From NCBI RefSeq assembly GCF_027853235.1, contig NZ_WKJG01000039.1:124001-188000 (forward strand): a stretch of 64,000 bases of DNA, given 5' to 3'. The translations under genes and the position numbers were made by a program. This document shows, piece after piece, positions 16,214 through 24,785 of the stretch (positions are counted from its first letter, which is position 1; every line of letters starts with the position of its first letter). The notes under the pieces were generated by a model, which saw only the letters and a program-made list of their open reading frames with translations, was not told the origin of the DNA and searched no databases. Origin of the DNA: Aliibacillus thermotolerans (GTDB lineage Bacteria; Bacillota; Bacilli; Bacillales; Marinococcaceae).

Positions 16214-18274
16214 TTAGGTTCTATTCCAAAAGCGTTGCTCGGCAATAGCAGCGACAAACTCTTCAGAAAAGTTAGAGCTTTTCGTTGCATACACTACACC
16301 GGGAGAGTCGTGTATACCTAACGCTTCCATTTCCCTCGTGGCAGTGCTGGCAACACCGATTGGTTTATAATGTTCAAAGGCAACTCTAATGAATTGTTGA
16401 AGATGATACTTGAAGTTTCTTTCATTTTTACCTCTCCCACCAACGACGTAGAGAGAGTCTACTAAATATGGACTCATGGTAATAAAAGTTTCATCAACTT
16501 TGAGAGCTGTACCATCTGCACTCGTCACGGTTCCGAGGGTTTCACTGATAATGACAGCAAAAATACCGTATTTTTTGAACGTATCCAGTACGTGTTTCAC
16601 TTCATGACTAGGAAAACCATCGCCAACAACTACTCCGACTGTTTGAGTATATGCGTAACGTGGCGTATTTGCTTGACTAAGAGAAGGATAGCTGGTAGAT
16701 ACAGGAACATGAGTACCTTCTGGAGGGTTCACACCTATATTCTCCGCAACGATTGTCGCTAATTCTTTATCTACATTTACTAAGAGATCGACGTTTTGTT
16801 GACGAACGGATCTGCTTTTTACTTTTCCAAGCTGATAGCTAAAACCTTCAATGGTATGTTGTTTTTCCACAGGTGTTAAACTGTTCCAAAAAATTCTCGG
16901 TTGTGTAAAGAAATCTTTAAAGGACTCACTTTGGCGACGAGTGACGTATCCTTCGACTTTTTTAGGGTAATGCGCATAACCACCTTCTTCAGGTGGAGTC
17001 GTATAAGGGGTATTATTAGCAAGTGAATTTCTATGGTAATTTATTTGATCGATATCAATGCGCTGTCTCATATAGCCACGTCTTGTGTTGTTATGAAAAG
17101 GGCAAAGAGGTCTGTTAATTGGTAATTCGTCGTAGTTGGCACTACCAAGTCGGTGGTGTTGTGTATCTCGATATGCAAATAATCTTCCTTGCAAGACAGG
17201 ATCATTGGAAAAACCAATTCCCGGCACAACATTGGCGGGATTAAATGCTACTTGTTCAGACTCGGTAAAGTAATTCTCAATGTTCCGATTTAACGTCATT
17301 TTTCCGATAATATGGACTGGTATCAGTTCTTCCGGCCAAAACTTCGCAGGATCTAGAATATCAAAGTCGTATTTAAATTCGTCCTCCATCGGAATGAGTT
17401 GCACACCTAATTCATATTCAGGATAAGCTCCGTAATTAATCGCTTTGCGGAGATCTTTTCGGTGGTAGTCCGGGTCAAGTCCACCGATTTTTAGTGCCTC
17501 ATCTTGAAGGAGAGAATGAACACCGAGAACAGGCTTCCAAACAAACCGAACAAAAGTCGCTGTTCCTTCTTCATTGATAAATAAATACGTATTTATCGAC
17601 CAAGATTCCATCATACGATAACTTCGGAGGATTCCACGGGGGGACATAATCCACATTACCATATGGATCGATTCCGGGTTATTTGCAACATAATCCCAAA
17701 ACCTGTCGTGGGCTCCGGTAGCCGTTGGAATGTCATCATCTTGCTTTGACTGATACGCGTGCATGACGTCTGGAAATTTCATCGGATCTTGCACGATAAA
17801 GACTGGCATCGCAATTGTTGTCAGATCATAGTTCCCTTCCTCTGTATAAAATTTCACTGCTTGACAACGTAAATCCCGTGCCGTATCATACGATCCTTTA
17901 GGACCTTGTACCGTAGAAAAACGAATCGTCAGCGGTGTCTTTTTCCCGGCTTCTTGTAAAAACCCCGCTTTGGTCACGTGCCTCATCGATTGATAACATT
18001 CAAATTCTCCGTAGGCACTATAACCTCTAGCATGCACTACTCTTTCCGGTATCTCTTCCCGATTAAAATGCCCCATTTTTTCCTGGAAATAAAAGTCTTC
18101 CAGCAAACCAGGTCCCCGCACACCAGCTTTTAAAATTTCTTCATCATTGGAAACTTTTAACAACTGTTTCGTTGTCATTGGCTTTCCTTTATTTTGGATG
18201 CGGTAGCGATCTAGTTGCTGTTGTTTCTCATCTTCGTTCATGGCTCTGTTCTTTTTTGATGACTGTTCATCCAT
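16214..18274 (-). CDS. katE: Large-subunit heme catalase (KatE/HPII-type)
   Basis: Decomposes hydrogen peroxide. At 686 residues it is the large clade 2 type, equal in length to B. subtilis KatE. The heme-site His is in RVVHARGYSAYGEFE, the distal Asn region follows, and the proximal Tyr is in GRLFAYRDTQHHRLG. The last ~150 residues (from about 535; VGVVVGDGFPSHEVKHVLDTF) form the flavodoxin-like C-terminal domain typical of HPII. AGGGTGAT precedes the ATG. In B. subtilis katE is sigma-B dependent; I could not find a convincing sigma-B site here. Confidence 0.93.
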   Translation of the reverse strand: MDEQSSKKNRAMNEDEKQQQLDRYRIQNKGKPMTTKQLLKVSNDEEILKAGVRGPGLLEDFYFQEKMGHFNREEIPERVVHARGYSAYGEFECYQSMRHVTKAGFLQEAGKKTPLTIRFSTVQGPKGSYDTARDLRCQAVKFYTEEGNYDLTTIAMPVFIVQDPMKFPDVMHAYQSKQDDDIPTATGAHDRFWDYVANNPESIHMVMWIMSPRGILRSYRMMESWSINTYLFINEEGTATFVRFVWKPVLGVHSLLQDEALKIGGLDPDYHRKDLRKAINYGAYPEYELGVQLIPMEDEFKYDFDILDPAKFWPEELIPVHIIGKMTLNRNIENYFTESEQVAFNPANVVPGIGFSNDPVLQGRLFAYRDTQHHRLGSANYDELPINRPLCPFHNNTRRGYMRQRIDIDQINYHRNSLANNTPYTTPPEEGGYAHYPKKVEGYVTRRQSESFKDFFTQPRIFWNSLTPVEKQHTIEGFSYQLGKVKSRSVRQQNVDLLVNVDKELATIVAENIGVNPPEGTHVPVSTSYPSLSQANTPRYAYTQTVGVVVGDGFPSHEVKHVLDTFKKYGIFAVIISETLGTVTSADGTALKVDETFITMSPYLVDSLYVVGGRGKNERNFKYHLQQFIRVAFEHYKPIGVASTATREMEALGIHDSPGVVYATKSSNFSEEFVAAIAEQRFWNRT

Positions 18275-18562
18275 GTTATCACCCTATCATTCAAGATTCA
18301 TTTTATGTTATGTTTTATTTTCATGTTTATCACCTTTTTTTGAAAAACAGAATTCATTTTTGTTGTTTTCAAGAGTAAAAAAGAATGCTTCGATGGTTTG
18401 TAATTACTTATCGCTGGTAATAAAACAGGGAGCGAGTGAAATTCTTATCATCTCTCGCGCAATAGGATTCATTCACTAACGCATATTCTGATGGAATCGT
18501 TATTTCTTCCTTCCTTAAAAAGATGCTTTACATGAAACGGAAGGAAAGAGTGAGAAATGAAA
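18275..18562. other. Intergenic region upstream of katE, no gene seen
   Basis: About 290 bp of AT-rich DNA between the katE start and the hairpin at 18563. It should hold the katE promoter on the minus strand. Open frames on the plus strand lack ribosome binding sites and family resemblance. No PerR-type palindrome or sigma-B pattern was evident. Confidence 0.5.
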
Positions 18563-18597
18563 TTGTCCCAAGGGAGAAATGCCCTCCCTTGGGACAA
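18563..18597 (-). terminator. Terminator-like hairpin after the DUF2892-type gene
   Basis: A perfect 14-bp stem TTGTCCCAAGGGAG with its complement and a 7-nt loop, 11 bp past the stop of the leftward small membrane protein. The U-run on the minus strand is weak (CAATTTCATTTC). Confidence 0.6.
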
Positions 18598-18608
18598 AAT
18601 ACAATCAG

Positions 18609-18806
18609 TTACTCTTTGGAGTGGGTGTTTATGCGAAAAATCGTATAAATTGGACAGAAACTAATGAATGCTGTTAACAATAAGATAATTCCAAGCAAAC
18701 CAATATACTTTATTCCACCGTCTAAGAAAAAGAAAAGTGATAATAACACGAGGCCTAAAATGATTCGAACAATTTTGTCCACAGATCCGACATTTTTCTT
18801 CACCAT
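18609..18806 (-). CDS. Small YgaP-like (DUF2892) membrane protein
   Basis: A 65-residue protein: KKNVGSVDKIVRIILGLVLL and a second hydrophobic helix (YIGLLGIILLLTAFISFCPIY) form the two-helix hairpin of DUF2892/YgaP transmembrane-domain proteins, with the conserved N-x-G-x-x-D-R/K-x-x-R start and the CP-hY ending. The ATG ending at 18806 has GGAGGTG just upstream; the longer frame to 18914 does not. The function of stand-alone members is unknown. Confidence 0.8.
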   Translation of the reverse strand: MVKKNVGSVDKIVRIILGLVLLSLFFFLDGGIKYIGLLGIILLLTAFISFCPIYTIFRINTHSKE

Positions 18807-19020
18807 TGACACCTCCCATATTTGTTTTTGAGCGCCAACTGGGATGGAAATATTCTCCTTCCTCATGGCAAGTGCAGGTACTTTTATCATATACATTGCA
18901 GGGTATACTTTCAATACGTAAAATCATGAAATAGTTATGACATGGAAGAGAAAGGAATTGAGGTGATAAGCTACGGTGAAATTCATTGGCAGGTGAGTTT
19001 GCAACCGAAACAAAAATGAA

Positions 19021-19062
19021 AAAAACCTTGAAATGTTGGGATAACAACATTTCAAGGGTTTT
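19021..19062 (-). terminator. Terminator of rpsD
   Basis: A 13-bp stem CCTTGAAATGTTG/CAACATTTCAAGG with a 6-nt loop is followed on the minus strand by a run of seven T. It lies just past the rpsD stop. Confidence 0.85.
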
Positions 19063-19069
19063 AATGGCA

Positions 19070-19672
19070 TTAACGAGAGTAGAACTCAACGATAAGCGCT
19101 TCGGAAATTTCAGAAGAGAGTTCAGAGCGCTCTGGGTAGCGAGTGAACGTACCTTCCAGCTTGTCTTCGTCAAAAGTTAAATATTCTGGGATGAAGTTGT
19201 TTGATTCCACGGACTCTTTAATCACAGCAAGATCACGTGATTTTTCCCGTACACCGATCGTTTGGTTCGGTTTGACACGATAAGATGGAATATCTACGCG
19301 CTCTCCATCTACTGTGATGTGTCCATGGTTCACGAGCTGACGAGCTGCACGGCGTGTGCGAGCAAGTCCTAGACGATACACGAGGTTGTCTAAACGAGAT
19401 TCAAGAAGAATCATAAAGTTTTCCCCGTGAACTCCAGGCATTTTACCAGCTTCTTCAAATATGCGTCGGAATTGGCGTTCATTTATTCCGTACATGTAGC
19501 GTAGCTTTTGTTTTTCTTGTAATTGCAGTCCGTATTCAGATAATTTTTTCCGTTGTGTCGGACCATGTTCCCCTGGTGGATAAGGGCGTTTTTCCAGCTC
19601 TTTCCCTGTTCCGCTCAGAGAAATGCCAAGTCGGCGAGATTTTTTCCAAGTTGGACCTGTATAGCGAGCCAT
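19070..19672 (-). CDS. rpsD: 30S ribosomal protein S4
   Basis: Primary 16S rRNA-binding ribosomal protein and translational autoregulator. The 200-residue sequence is canonical: [19 protein letters not shown] at the start, PYPPGEHG, and the S4 RNA-binding fold ([30 protein letters not shown]). No CXXC zinc motif is present, so it is the zinc-independent form. It is monocistronic with a ~200-nt leader carrying the presumed S4-binding structure and a strong sigma-A promoter. AAAGGAGGC precedes the ATG. Confidence 0.98.
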   Translation of the reverse strand: MARYTGPTWKKSRRLGISLSGTGKELEKRPYPPGEHGPTQRKKLSEYGLQLQEKQKLRYMYGINERQFRRIFEEAGKMPGVHGENFMILLESRLDNLVYRLGLARTRRAARQLVNHGHITVDGERVDIPSYRVKPNQTIGVREKSRDLAVIKESVESNNFIPEYLTFDEDKLEGTFTRYPERSELSSEISEALIVEFYSR

Positions 19673-19876
19673 ACAAGTAGCCTCCTTTATTCAATAAATT
19701 TAGCTGTAAAAGACGTATGTTGACAATCTTTTGATATGCTCATTTTGTTTTCATGTATCTTCGCCTCGACAGCTAGAGGTTACGTGATACACCTTTCATG
19801 AGTATTCAGCCGCGCATGAAAGGAACAAAATGAAAGGGTGCACATATCAAATTTGTCCCGGCTGTCTTTGTACACA
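19673..19876 (-). promoter_or_regulatory. Structured rpsD leader, probable S4 autoregulatory site
   Basis: On the RNA strand a CCTTTCATG/CATGAAAGG hairpin (14-nt loop) is enclosed by a longer-range pairing between TTTGATATG...CATTTTGTT and AACAAAATGAGCATATCAAA, close to the ribosome binding site. B. subtilis rpsD is known to be repressed by S4 at such a leader. The folding was read by eye and the pseudoknot details are not established here. Confidence 0.7.
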
Positions 19877-19882
19877 AAACCC

Positions 19883-19911
19883 ATTATATAGATGCTTACA
19901 AAAGAAGTCAA
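19883..19911 (-). promoter_or_regulatory. Sigma-A promoter of rpsD
   Basis: On the minus strand TTGACT (19906-19911), a 17-bp spacer and a perfect TATAAT (19883-19888). The start would be near 19876, giving a leader of about 200 nt. Confidence 0.85.
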
Positions 19912-20128
19912 TGAGAAAAGGAACGATGTATATTTCCAGCACTCGATTTTTGTACACCTTCTTTAATAAGGAAGTTTCCGTCAAAGGGGATCGTAAACGA
20001 AAACAGTGCCGAACTATTGAGGGTTCGACTCTCCATGAAGAAACAATGAAATAAAGGTGAAGAAGTTAAGAGTATAGCGTCTCTTTTTGAATTTAATATC
20101 CTTTAGCTTATTATACCCTTTTGCGCTC

Positions 20129-20266
20129 ATTGACTGACAGTAGCGTCGGGCGGCGACTCCAGCGGGAATAGCATGAATCTTGAGACCCCGCAGACCTGCT
20201 TGCAGGTCGAGGAGGCTCAAGCCATGCCCGCGGAAAAGCGTCCGCCCAGAGCGGATGGAAGTCAAT
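20129..20266. repeat. GC-rich Bacillaceae intergenic repeat element with terminal inverted repeats
   Basis: A 138-bp GC-rich island in AT-rich surroundings, bounded by ATTGACT (20129-20135) and AGTCAAT (20260-20266). It contains GGGCGGCGACTCC, AGCGGGAATAGC, TGAGACCCCGCAGACC, GAGGAGGCTCAAG and CCCGCGGAAAAGCG. These match my memory of a structured, dispersed intergenic repeat found in many copies in Bacillus and relatives. It is non-coding and could fold into a long branched hairpin. It lies between the divergent rpsD and enoyl-CoA hydratase genes; the flanks (19912-20128 and 20267-20506) show nothing further. Confidence 0.7.
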
Positions 20267-20506
20267 CCCCTCCTTCAATGAAGTTATCAATCAAAAAATA
20301 TGGTTAGCGATGTAGTAGCCAAGGATAACTACGTTGTTCTCTGTTTGAATAATTCAATGGACTCTTGTTTGACTTTTTTATCTCAATGTTTTTATTTGTT
20401 ACCCTATGGAGAATGAACTACATATGTAGGTGGGAGAGTAGTTCTGAAATGACGAGTTCGTGGTATGCTATAGGTATAAGGAAGGCTTAGGAAACGAAGG
20501 AAGTGG

Positions 20507-21316
20507 GTGTTTCAAATGAAAGTAGAAATTAGTCGCATGAGCGGTGAAGGAGAAAAAATTACGTATCAAGAAACAGCGGGACTCGTCATTATTACGATTC
20601 ATCGTCCGAAAGCGAAAAATGCACTTACAGCAGAAATGTGGACGGAGCTAGGAGAAATTGCAACGAAAGTGCTCGATAATCCAAAGAATAAAGTGGTGTT
20701 ACTGCGCGGAAGTGGTACGCAATTTACAGCTGGATCTGACATTAAAGAATTTCACGAGATGTCTTTAGAAGAAGCAGAAGCAAGTTTTGTACTAATGGAA
20801 AAAACCATTTCGTTATTTGAACGATTGGATATGCCAACGATTGGTGTCATTAATGGCCCGGCGATGGGGGCTGGGCTTCAGCTTGCCCTTGCTTGTGATA
20901 TTCGCATTGGTTCTCATCATGCGAGAATGGGAATTCCGGTAGGGAGACTCGGCATTCGGTTAAGTACAAAGTTTGCCCAACGTCTCGTTGATTTAATTGG
21001 TCCGAGTCTTACGAAAGATCTCGTTTATACTGGCAAAATACTTAATGCGGAAGAAAGTTACCGCCACGGATTGTTAAATTATTTAGTGTCTGATGACCGT
21101 CTGGATAGGTATGCGATCAATATGGGAAAATTAGTGGCGGCGCAATCACCGGCATCTCTGAAAGCAATAAAACGGTCGGTGCGAAATTATGTGAGCAGTG
21201 GGGAGGAAGAGTGGCAAAAAGATATTCCATTTGTCGACCCTCATGATTTTCCAGAGGGAGTGGCTGCTTTTGTTGAAAAGAGACCACCACGTTTTACCCG
21301 TAGAATCGAGGACTAA
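20507..21316 (+). CDS. Enoyl-CoA hydratase/isomerase family protein
   Basis: Crotonase-fold protein of 269 residues. The CoA-binding and oxyanion-hole segments are visible: HRPKAKNALTAEMW, GTQFTAGSDIKEFHEM and VINGPAMGAGLQLALACDIRIG. In the second catalytic region, MGIPVGRLGI has Gly in place of the usual catalytic Glu of hydratases, so a plain hydratase activity is uncertain. The start is ambiguous: GTG 20507 has AAGGA about 6 nt upstream, ATG 20516 has weaker spacing. It stands alone and is convergent with the P-loop gene. Confidence 0.85.
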   Translation: MFQMKVEISRMSGEGEKITYQETAGLVIITIHRPKAKNALTAEMWTELGEIATKVLDNPKNKVVLLRGSGTQFTAGSDIKEFHEMSLEEAEASFVLMEKTISLFERLDMPTIGVINGPAMGAGLQLALACDIRIGSHHARMGIPVGRLGIRLSTKFAQRLVDLIGPSLTKDLVYTGKILNAEESYRHGLLNYLVSDDRLDRYAINMGKLVAAQSPASLKAIKRSVRNYVSSGEEEWQKDIPFVDPHDFPEGVAAFVEKRPPRFTRRIED

Positions 21317-21327
21317 TTTATCACTTA

Positions 21328-22122
21328 TTATTTTTCTAAATGAAGATGCACTTTGTCAACTTGCAACTCTAAATAACGACGAAAAGCAGACACAATCTTT
21401 TTTTGAATGTCTATACTGATTTCTTTTACGGGGCGAGGGAGCGGATGTTGTAAGTGAATGGACACGTCAACAACAGGTAAACTTTGGAAATCTATTTTTA
21501 CTTTTGAACAAGCTTTCACCCCTTCAATGTGTCGTGTCTCAATTTTGACAATGTCATAAAAGACATCGTCAGAAATATGAATAATTCCTTGGGTAAAATC
21601 CGGATGAACAATGGTTGTTTCCCCAATTAATTCTTTTTTCGGGGAGAAAATTTTTTTCCCCTTTGAAATAAGCCGTTTAAAAAAACTTTGTTCAATTTGA
21701 GAAGCAGAGATTGGAATGACATGTTTTCCTTCTGTTTGTCGAATATATTGGGCGAGTTTCATCTCGCTAAGAGAGCGAATTTCTTGGATATGCACGTAGT
21801 GATCAATTGGACCAATCTCCAATTGTTTCGCAATTTTATCAACCATTTTTTGTGAGGTTCCAATAATCAGTAATTTATCAATGGCGTGAAATCGAATGGC
21901 TTCCGTCACTTCTTGTCGATGGTCGTCAAAATAAAACGTTGCTCTTTTGACCGCAGTGATGACATTATTTTCGAATTTGGCAGAAGTCCCGGCAATTCTT
22001 TTCCCTTTATAGATAAATAATCCGTCGTCAATGATTGCTTGAATGCGTTTTTCATAGGCAAAATACAAAGCGCTGGAACTTTTCCCCGTTCCGCTTGGTC
22101 CGTATAACCCATAGATGATCAT
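21328..22122 (-). CDS. P-loop NTPase with C-terminal Asp23/Gls24-like domain
   Basis: A 264-residue protein with an N-terminal Walker A motif GPSGTGKSS (about residues 8-16) and a Walker-type hydrophobic strand KLLIIGTS (about 82-89). The last ~95 residues (GIIHISDDVFYDIVKIETRH, VVDVSIHLQHPLPRPVKEIS, IQKKIVSAFRRYLELQVDKV) follow the pattern of the Asp23 alkaline-shock family. The family name and function are not known to me. The ATG ends at 22122. It is encoded alone, convergent with the enoyl-CoA hydratase family gene and divergent from dgcP. Confidence 0.75.
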   Translation of the reverse strand: MIIYGLYGPSGTGKSSSALYFAYEKRIQAIIDDGLFIYKGKRIAGTSAKFENNVITAVKRATFYFDDHRQEVTEAIRFHAIDKLLIIGTSQKMVDKIAKQLEIGPIDHYVHIQEIRSLSEMKLAQYIRQTEGKHVIPISASQIEQSFFKRLISKGKKIFSPKKELIGETTIVHPDFTQGIIHISDDVFYDIVKIETRHIEGVKACSKVKIDFQSLPVVDVSIHLQHPLPRPVKEISIDIQKKIVSAFRRYLELQVDKVHLHLEK

Positions 22123-22354
22123 CGTTTGTCATGTACCTTTCTTTGGCTCGTGCTTCTAAAATATAGCCTTTTAGATAAAAGTATAAGGAGGGCAGTGCGG
22201 ATTTGCAATCATCTTTTCATTGGAGAAAACAAAAAATAAATGGGACAAAAAATCGGCAAGGTGAGAGGTATTGCGGTATAATATGGTATATAAGAATTAA
22301 GACCAAAGCATGTTATTGAGGTTCGGGCGATATCTTATGGATGGTGGTGTGTTT

Positions 22355-24148
22355 ATGAGGGGAATAAATCACGCGGTGAATCACCTATGGGAAAATCTTT
22401 TTCCGGAAGAAAAAGAATTACAAGCACTATTTACATGTGCCATTTTTTATGTTTCGCGTGGAAAAGAGCGAGTTCGATGGACAACTTTTTCAGTTGGTAG
22501 TAAAGAACAAACGGTGGAATTAGAAGAAAAGGGATTCCGGTTAGAAAAAACCTTTACTCTTTGGAACGGCACTCCTTGTGTCATCGGTGGTTGTGTACCG
22601 AAAGAGGACACTCAGAAAGATCGTCTCATCACTTTTTTAACTGCTATTTTCCCTGCAGTGAGCTACTATTTTTCTTTTCCAAACGAAGGGAATACGAATA
22701 AATATACGGATTTGCTCATGGAAGTAACGAAAAAGTTTCATGTGTCGATGCGAGCAGGAACTGTATTAAAGAAAATGATTGATGCATTAAAAGAAGTGTA
22801 TCCAACCAGTGAAGTGATGCTTTATTTAGCACAAGAGTGGGATGTGCAAAAAGATTTGCCGGAGGTTCCAATTACTTACGGGATGGCATTGGAAAATGAA
22901 AAGGTGCAGGAAGTATATTTAACAGCCCGTATTCATGTAGAAAATTCGAGGAAAGGATGGTCTATTCTATATATTCCATTGCGTGGGCAACAAGGAGTTT
23001 ACGGCGTTTTACAATTATCTTTACCTCATCACCATGTTTACCATCCGATTGCAGAGGATTTTATTAAAACGTTAGCGGATATGGGAGGAAAAGCTTTAGA
23101 GAACAGGGAGCTTTATAAATCTTCCCGTACGCTTGTAAAAGATTTACAATTAATTAACGAAACTTCTCATATGCTGAATTCGAAACTAAAAGTGGAAGAG
23201 ACGGCTCGTAATTTGGAGCACCAAATCAAAAAATTTATCCCTTATGGTAAAACAATTTTTTTAATGTTAGATGAGGACAATAACATCCGTCCTTTGACGG
23301 ACAATTTCTATGAAAATAAGGAACTGCAAGATTTGGCGGCAACCGTTTTTAACCAATTTCATCAAAAGACAGAAGCATTTATTTTTAGTGATATAAAAGC
23401 GTCTCCTTGCTTTCAAATGGAAGACTATCAATCTATCATGGCAGTACCAATGATGCAGTCTCGAGAGATAATCGGAACGGTGATTGTGTTAGGAGAGGAA
23501 AAAGAAGCGTTTACATTCCATCAATTTCGTTTGCTTCAATCGTTAATTGAACATTCCACACTTGCTTTTATCAACGCTTCTTTACAAGAAAAATTGGAAC
23601 TGATGGTGATTACCGATCAATTAACCCAATTATATTCTCGTCATTATTTGGATGAAAAAATCCGAGACTCTTTACAAAAAGATATTCAGGGAACCTTTTT
23701 ACTATTAGATATAGATAATTTTAAACAAGTCAATGACACGCATGGCCATCAAGTGGGAGATGAGATACTCATTCAAGTAGCGAACATCATTCGCAGTAAT
23801 ATTCGCTCGGGAGACGTCGCCGCGAGATGGGGTGGTGAGGAATTAGCTGTTTATTTACCTCGAGCGGACTTACATGCAGGGAAGAAAGTAGCATGGCGAA
23901 TTGTGGAAAATATTGCAAGAGAGACGAACCCTCCCGTCACGATTTCCGGAGGGGTCACTACGTGGAAACATGGTGATCACGTTTCCGTTGATCTTTTAGT
24001 GTTACGAGCAGATGAGGCGCTGTATGAAGCAAAGAAACGAGGGAAAAATCAAGTGGTCGATGCAGGAGTCTTGACAGAAGCGAAAAGTGTCGATGACTTT
24101 TCAAAGGAAAATGATCTTTCTCGTGGAAGAGATATACACAACCGTTGA
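22355..24148 (+). CDS. dgcP: GAF-GGDEF diguanylate cyclase DgcP (YtrP)
   Basis: Synthesises cyclic di-GMP from two GTP. An N-terminal region of about 270 residues of unclear fold precedes a GAF domain (about 270-420; LEETARNLEHQIKKFIPYG-like) and a C-terminal GGDEF domain (about 425-580) with DIDNFKQVNDTHGHQVGDE and the catalytic-loop variant GGEEL. An RxxD inhibitory site (RSGD) precedes it by five residues, so product inhibition is likely. The ATG at 22355 follows GGTGGTG; a longer frame to 22310 has no site. B. subtilis DgcP has the same neighbour, refZ. Confidence 0.85.
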   Translation: MRGINHAVNHLWENLFPEEKELQALFTCAIFYVSRGKERVRWTTFSVGSKEQTVELEEKGFRLEKTFTLWNGTPCVIGGCVPKEDTQKDRLITFLTAIFPAVSYYFSFPNEGNTNKYTDLLMEVTKKFHVSMRAGTVLKKMIDALKEVYPTSEVMLYLAQEWDVQKDLPEVPITYGMALENEKVQEVYLTARIHVENSRKGWSILYIPLRGQQGVYGVLQLSLPHHHVYHPIAEDFIKTLADMGGKALENRELYKSSRTLVKDLQLINETSHMLNSKLKVEETARNLEHQIKKFIPYGKTIFLMLDEDNNIRPLTDNFYENKELQDLAATVFNQFHQKTEAFIFSDIKASPCFQMEDYQSIMAVPMMQSREIIGTVIVLGEEKEAFTFHQFRLLQSLIEHSTLAFINASLQEKLELMVITDQLTQLYSRHYLDEKIRDSLQKDIQGTFLLLDIDNFKQVNDTHGHQVGDEILIQVANIIRSNIRSGDVAARWGGEELAVYLPRADLHAGKKVAWRIVENIARETNPPVTISGGVTTWKHGDHVSVDLLVLRADEALYEAKKRGKNQVVDAGVLTEAKSVDDFSKENDLSRGRDIHNR

Positions 24149-24167
24149 ACAAAGGAGTGTATATCTC
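24129..24167 (+). promoter_or_regulatory. Perfect 11-bp inverted repeat enclosing the refZ ribosome binding site
   Basis: GAGATATACAC (24129-24139) and GTGTATATCTC (24157-24167) flank a 17-nt loop that holds the dgcP stop and the refZ site AAAGGA (24151-24156). The right arm ends directly against the refZ ATG. It could be an mRNA hairpin limiting refZ translation or a DNA operator; the sequence alone does not decide. Confidence 0.7.
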
Positions 24168-24785
24168 ATGCTAGAAGTGAAAGAAAATCGCCCTACAAAA
24201 GAGATTATCATGGACCAAGCGACAATTTTATTTACGAATAAAGGATATACCGGCACTTCTGTTCGAGATATCGCGATGAAAAGCGGTGTGAATATCTCGC
24301 TCATTTCTTACTATTTTGGTGGGAAAAAAGGTTTATTAGAAGCATTGATGGTTGATTTTTTAGAAGGATATTTAAAAGAATTAGAAAGCGTCCAGCAGAA
24401 AAATCATGCGGATGCGTTTGAAAAATTGATGGATATTGTGTCCACTAGTTTGACGTTTATGCAACAACATCATTTGCGAGCACGTTTTGTTCTTCGAGAA
24501 ATGACGTTAGATTCCACTTTAGTACGAGAAATTACGAGTACGTATTTAATGAAAGAGAAACATATTTATGAAACTATTTTAAAACAAGGCATCGATGAAG
24601 GAACTTTCCCGCCTTTGCCTATGAACTGGACGATTATGCAAATACGCGGTATCATCACGATGCCTTTTTTACATCATCAGTACGTAAGGGAAGTATTCCA
24701 ACTACATCCTCACCATTCGCATTTTGTAGTTGCTTACCAAAAAGAATTGTACATGTGGCTGATGAAAACGTTACTTCCTTCTTAA
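24168..24785 (+). CDS. refZ: TetR-family regulator of FtsZ, RefZ
   Basis: TetR-type DNA-binding protein of 205 residues. The N-terminal helix-turn-helix is KEIIMDQATILFTNKGYTGT, SVRDIAMKSGVNISLISYYF. In B. subtilis RefZ (YttP) binds sites around the origin and affects Z-ring positioning during sporulation. Identity rests on position between dgcP and hisJ, length and TetR features. The ATG at 24168 follows AAAGGAG; the longer frame runs inside dgcP. Its TAA overlaps the opposite-strand hisJ stop. Confidence 0.85.
   Translation: MLEVKENRPTKEIIMDQATILFTNKGYTGTSVRDIAMKSGVNISLISYYFGGKKGLLEALMVDFLEGYLKELESVQQKNHADAFEKLMDIVSTSLTFMQQHHLRARFVLREMTLDSTLVREITSTYLMKEKHIYETILKQGIDEGTFPPLPMNWTIMQIRGIITMPFLHHQYVREVFQLHPHHSHFVVAYQKELYMWLMKTLLPS

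Noticed and set aside
16010-16321. 103-codon plus-strand frame beginning MYFIGLFLVL
   Set aside because: The start is hydrophobic but has only a weak ribosome binding site, and the frame runs across the katE hairpin into antisense katE sequence.
18275-18562. Sigma-B promoter for katE
   Set aside because: Expected from B. subtilis, but no GTTT-N13-15-GGGTA pattern with proper spacing was found on the minus strand.
20005-20035. tRNA-like T-loop (GGGTTCGACTCT)
   Set aside because: The flanking bases pair in only three positions and no acceptor, D or anticodon arms can be formed upstream.
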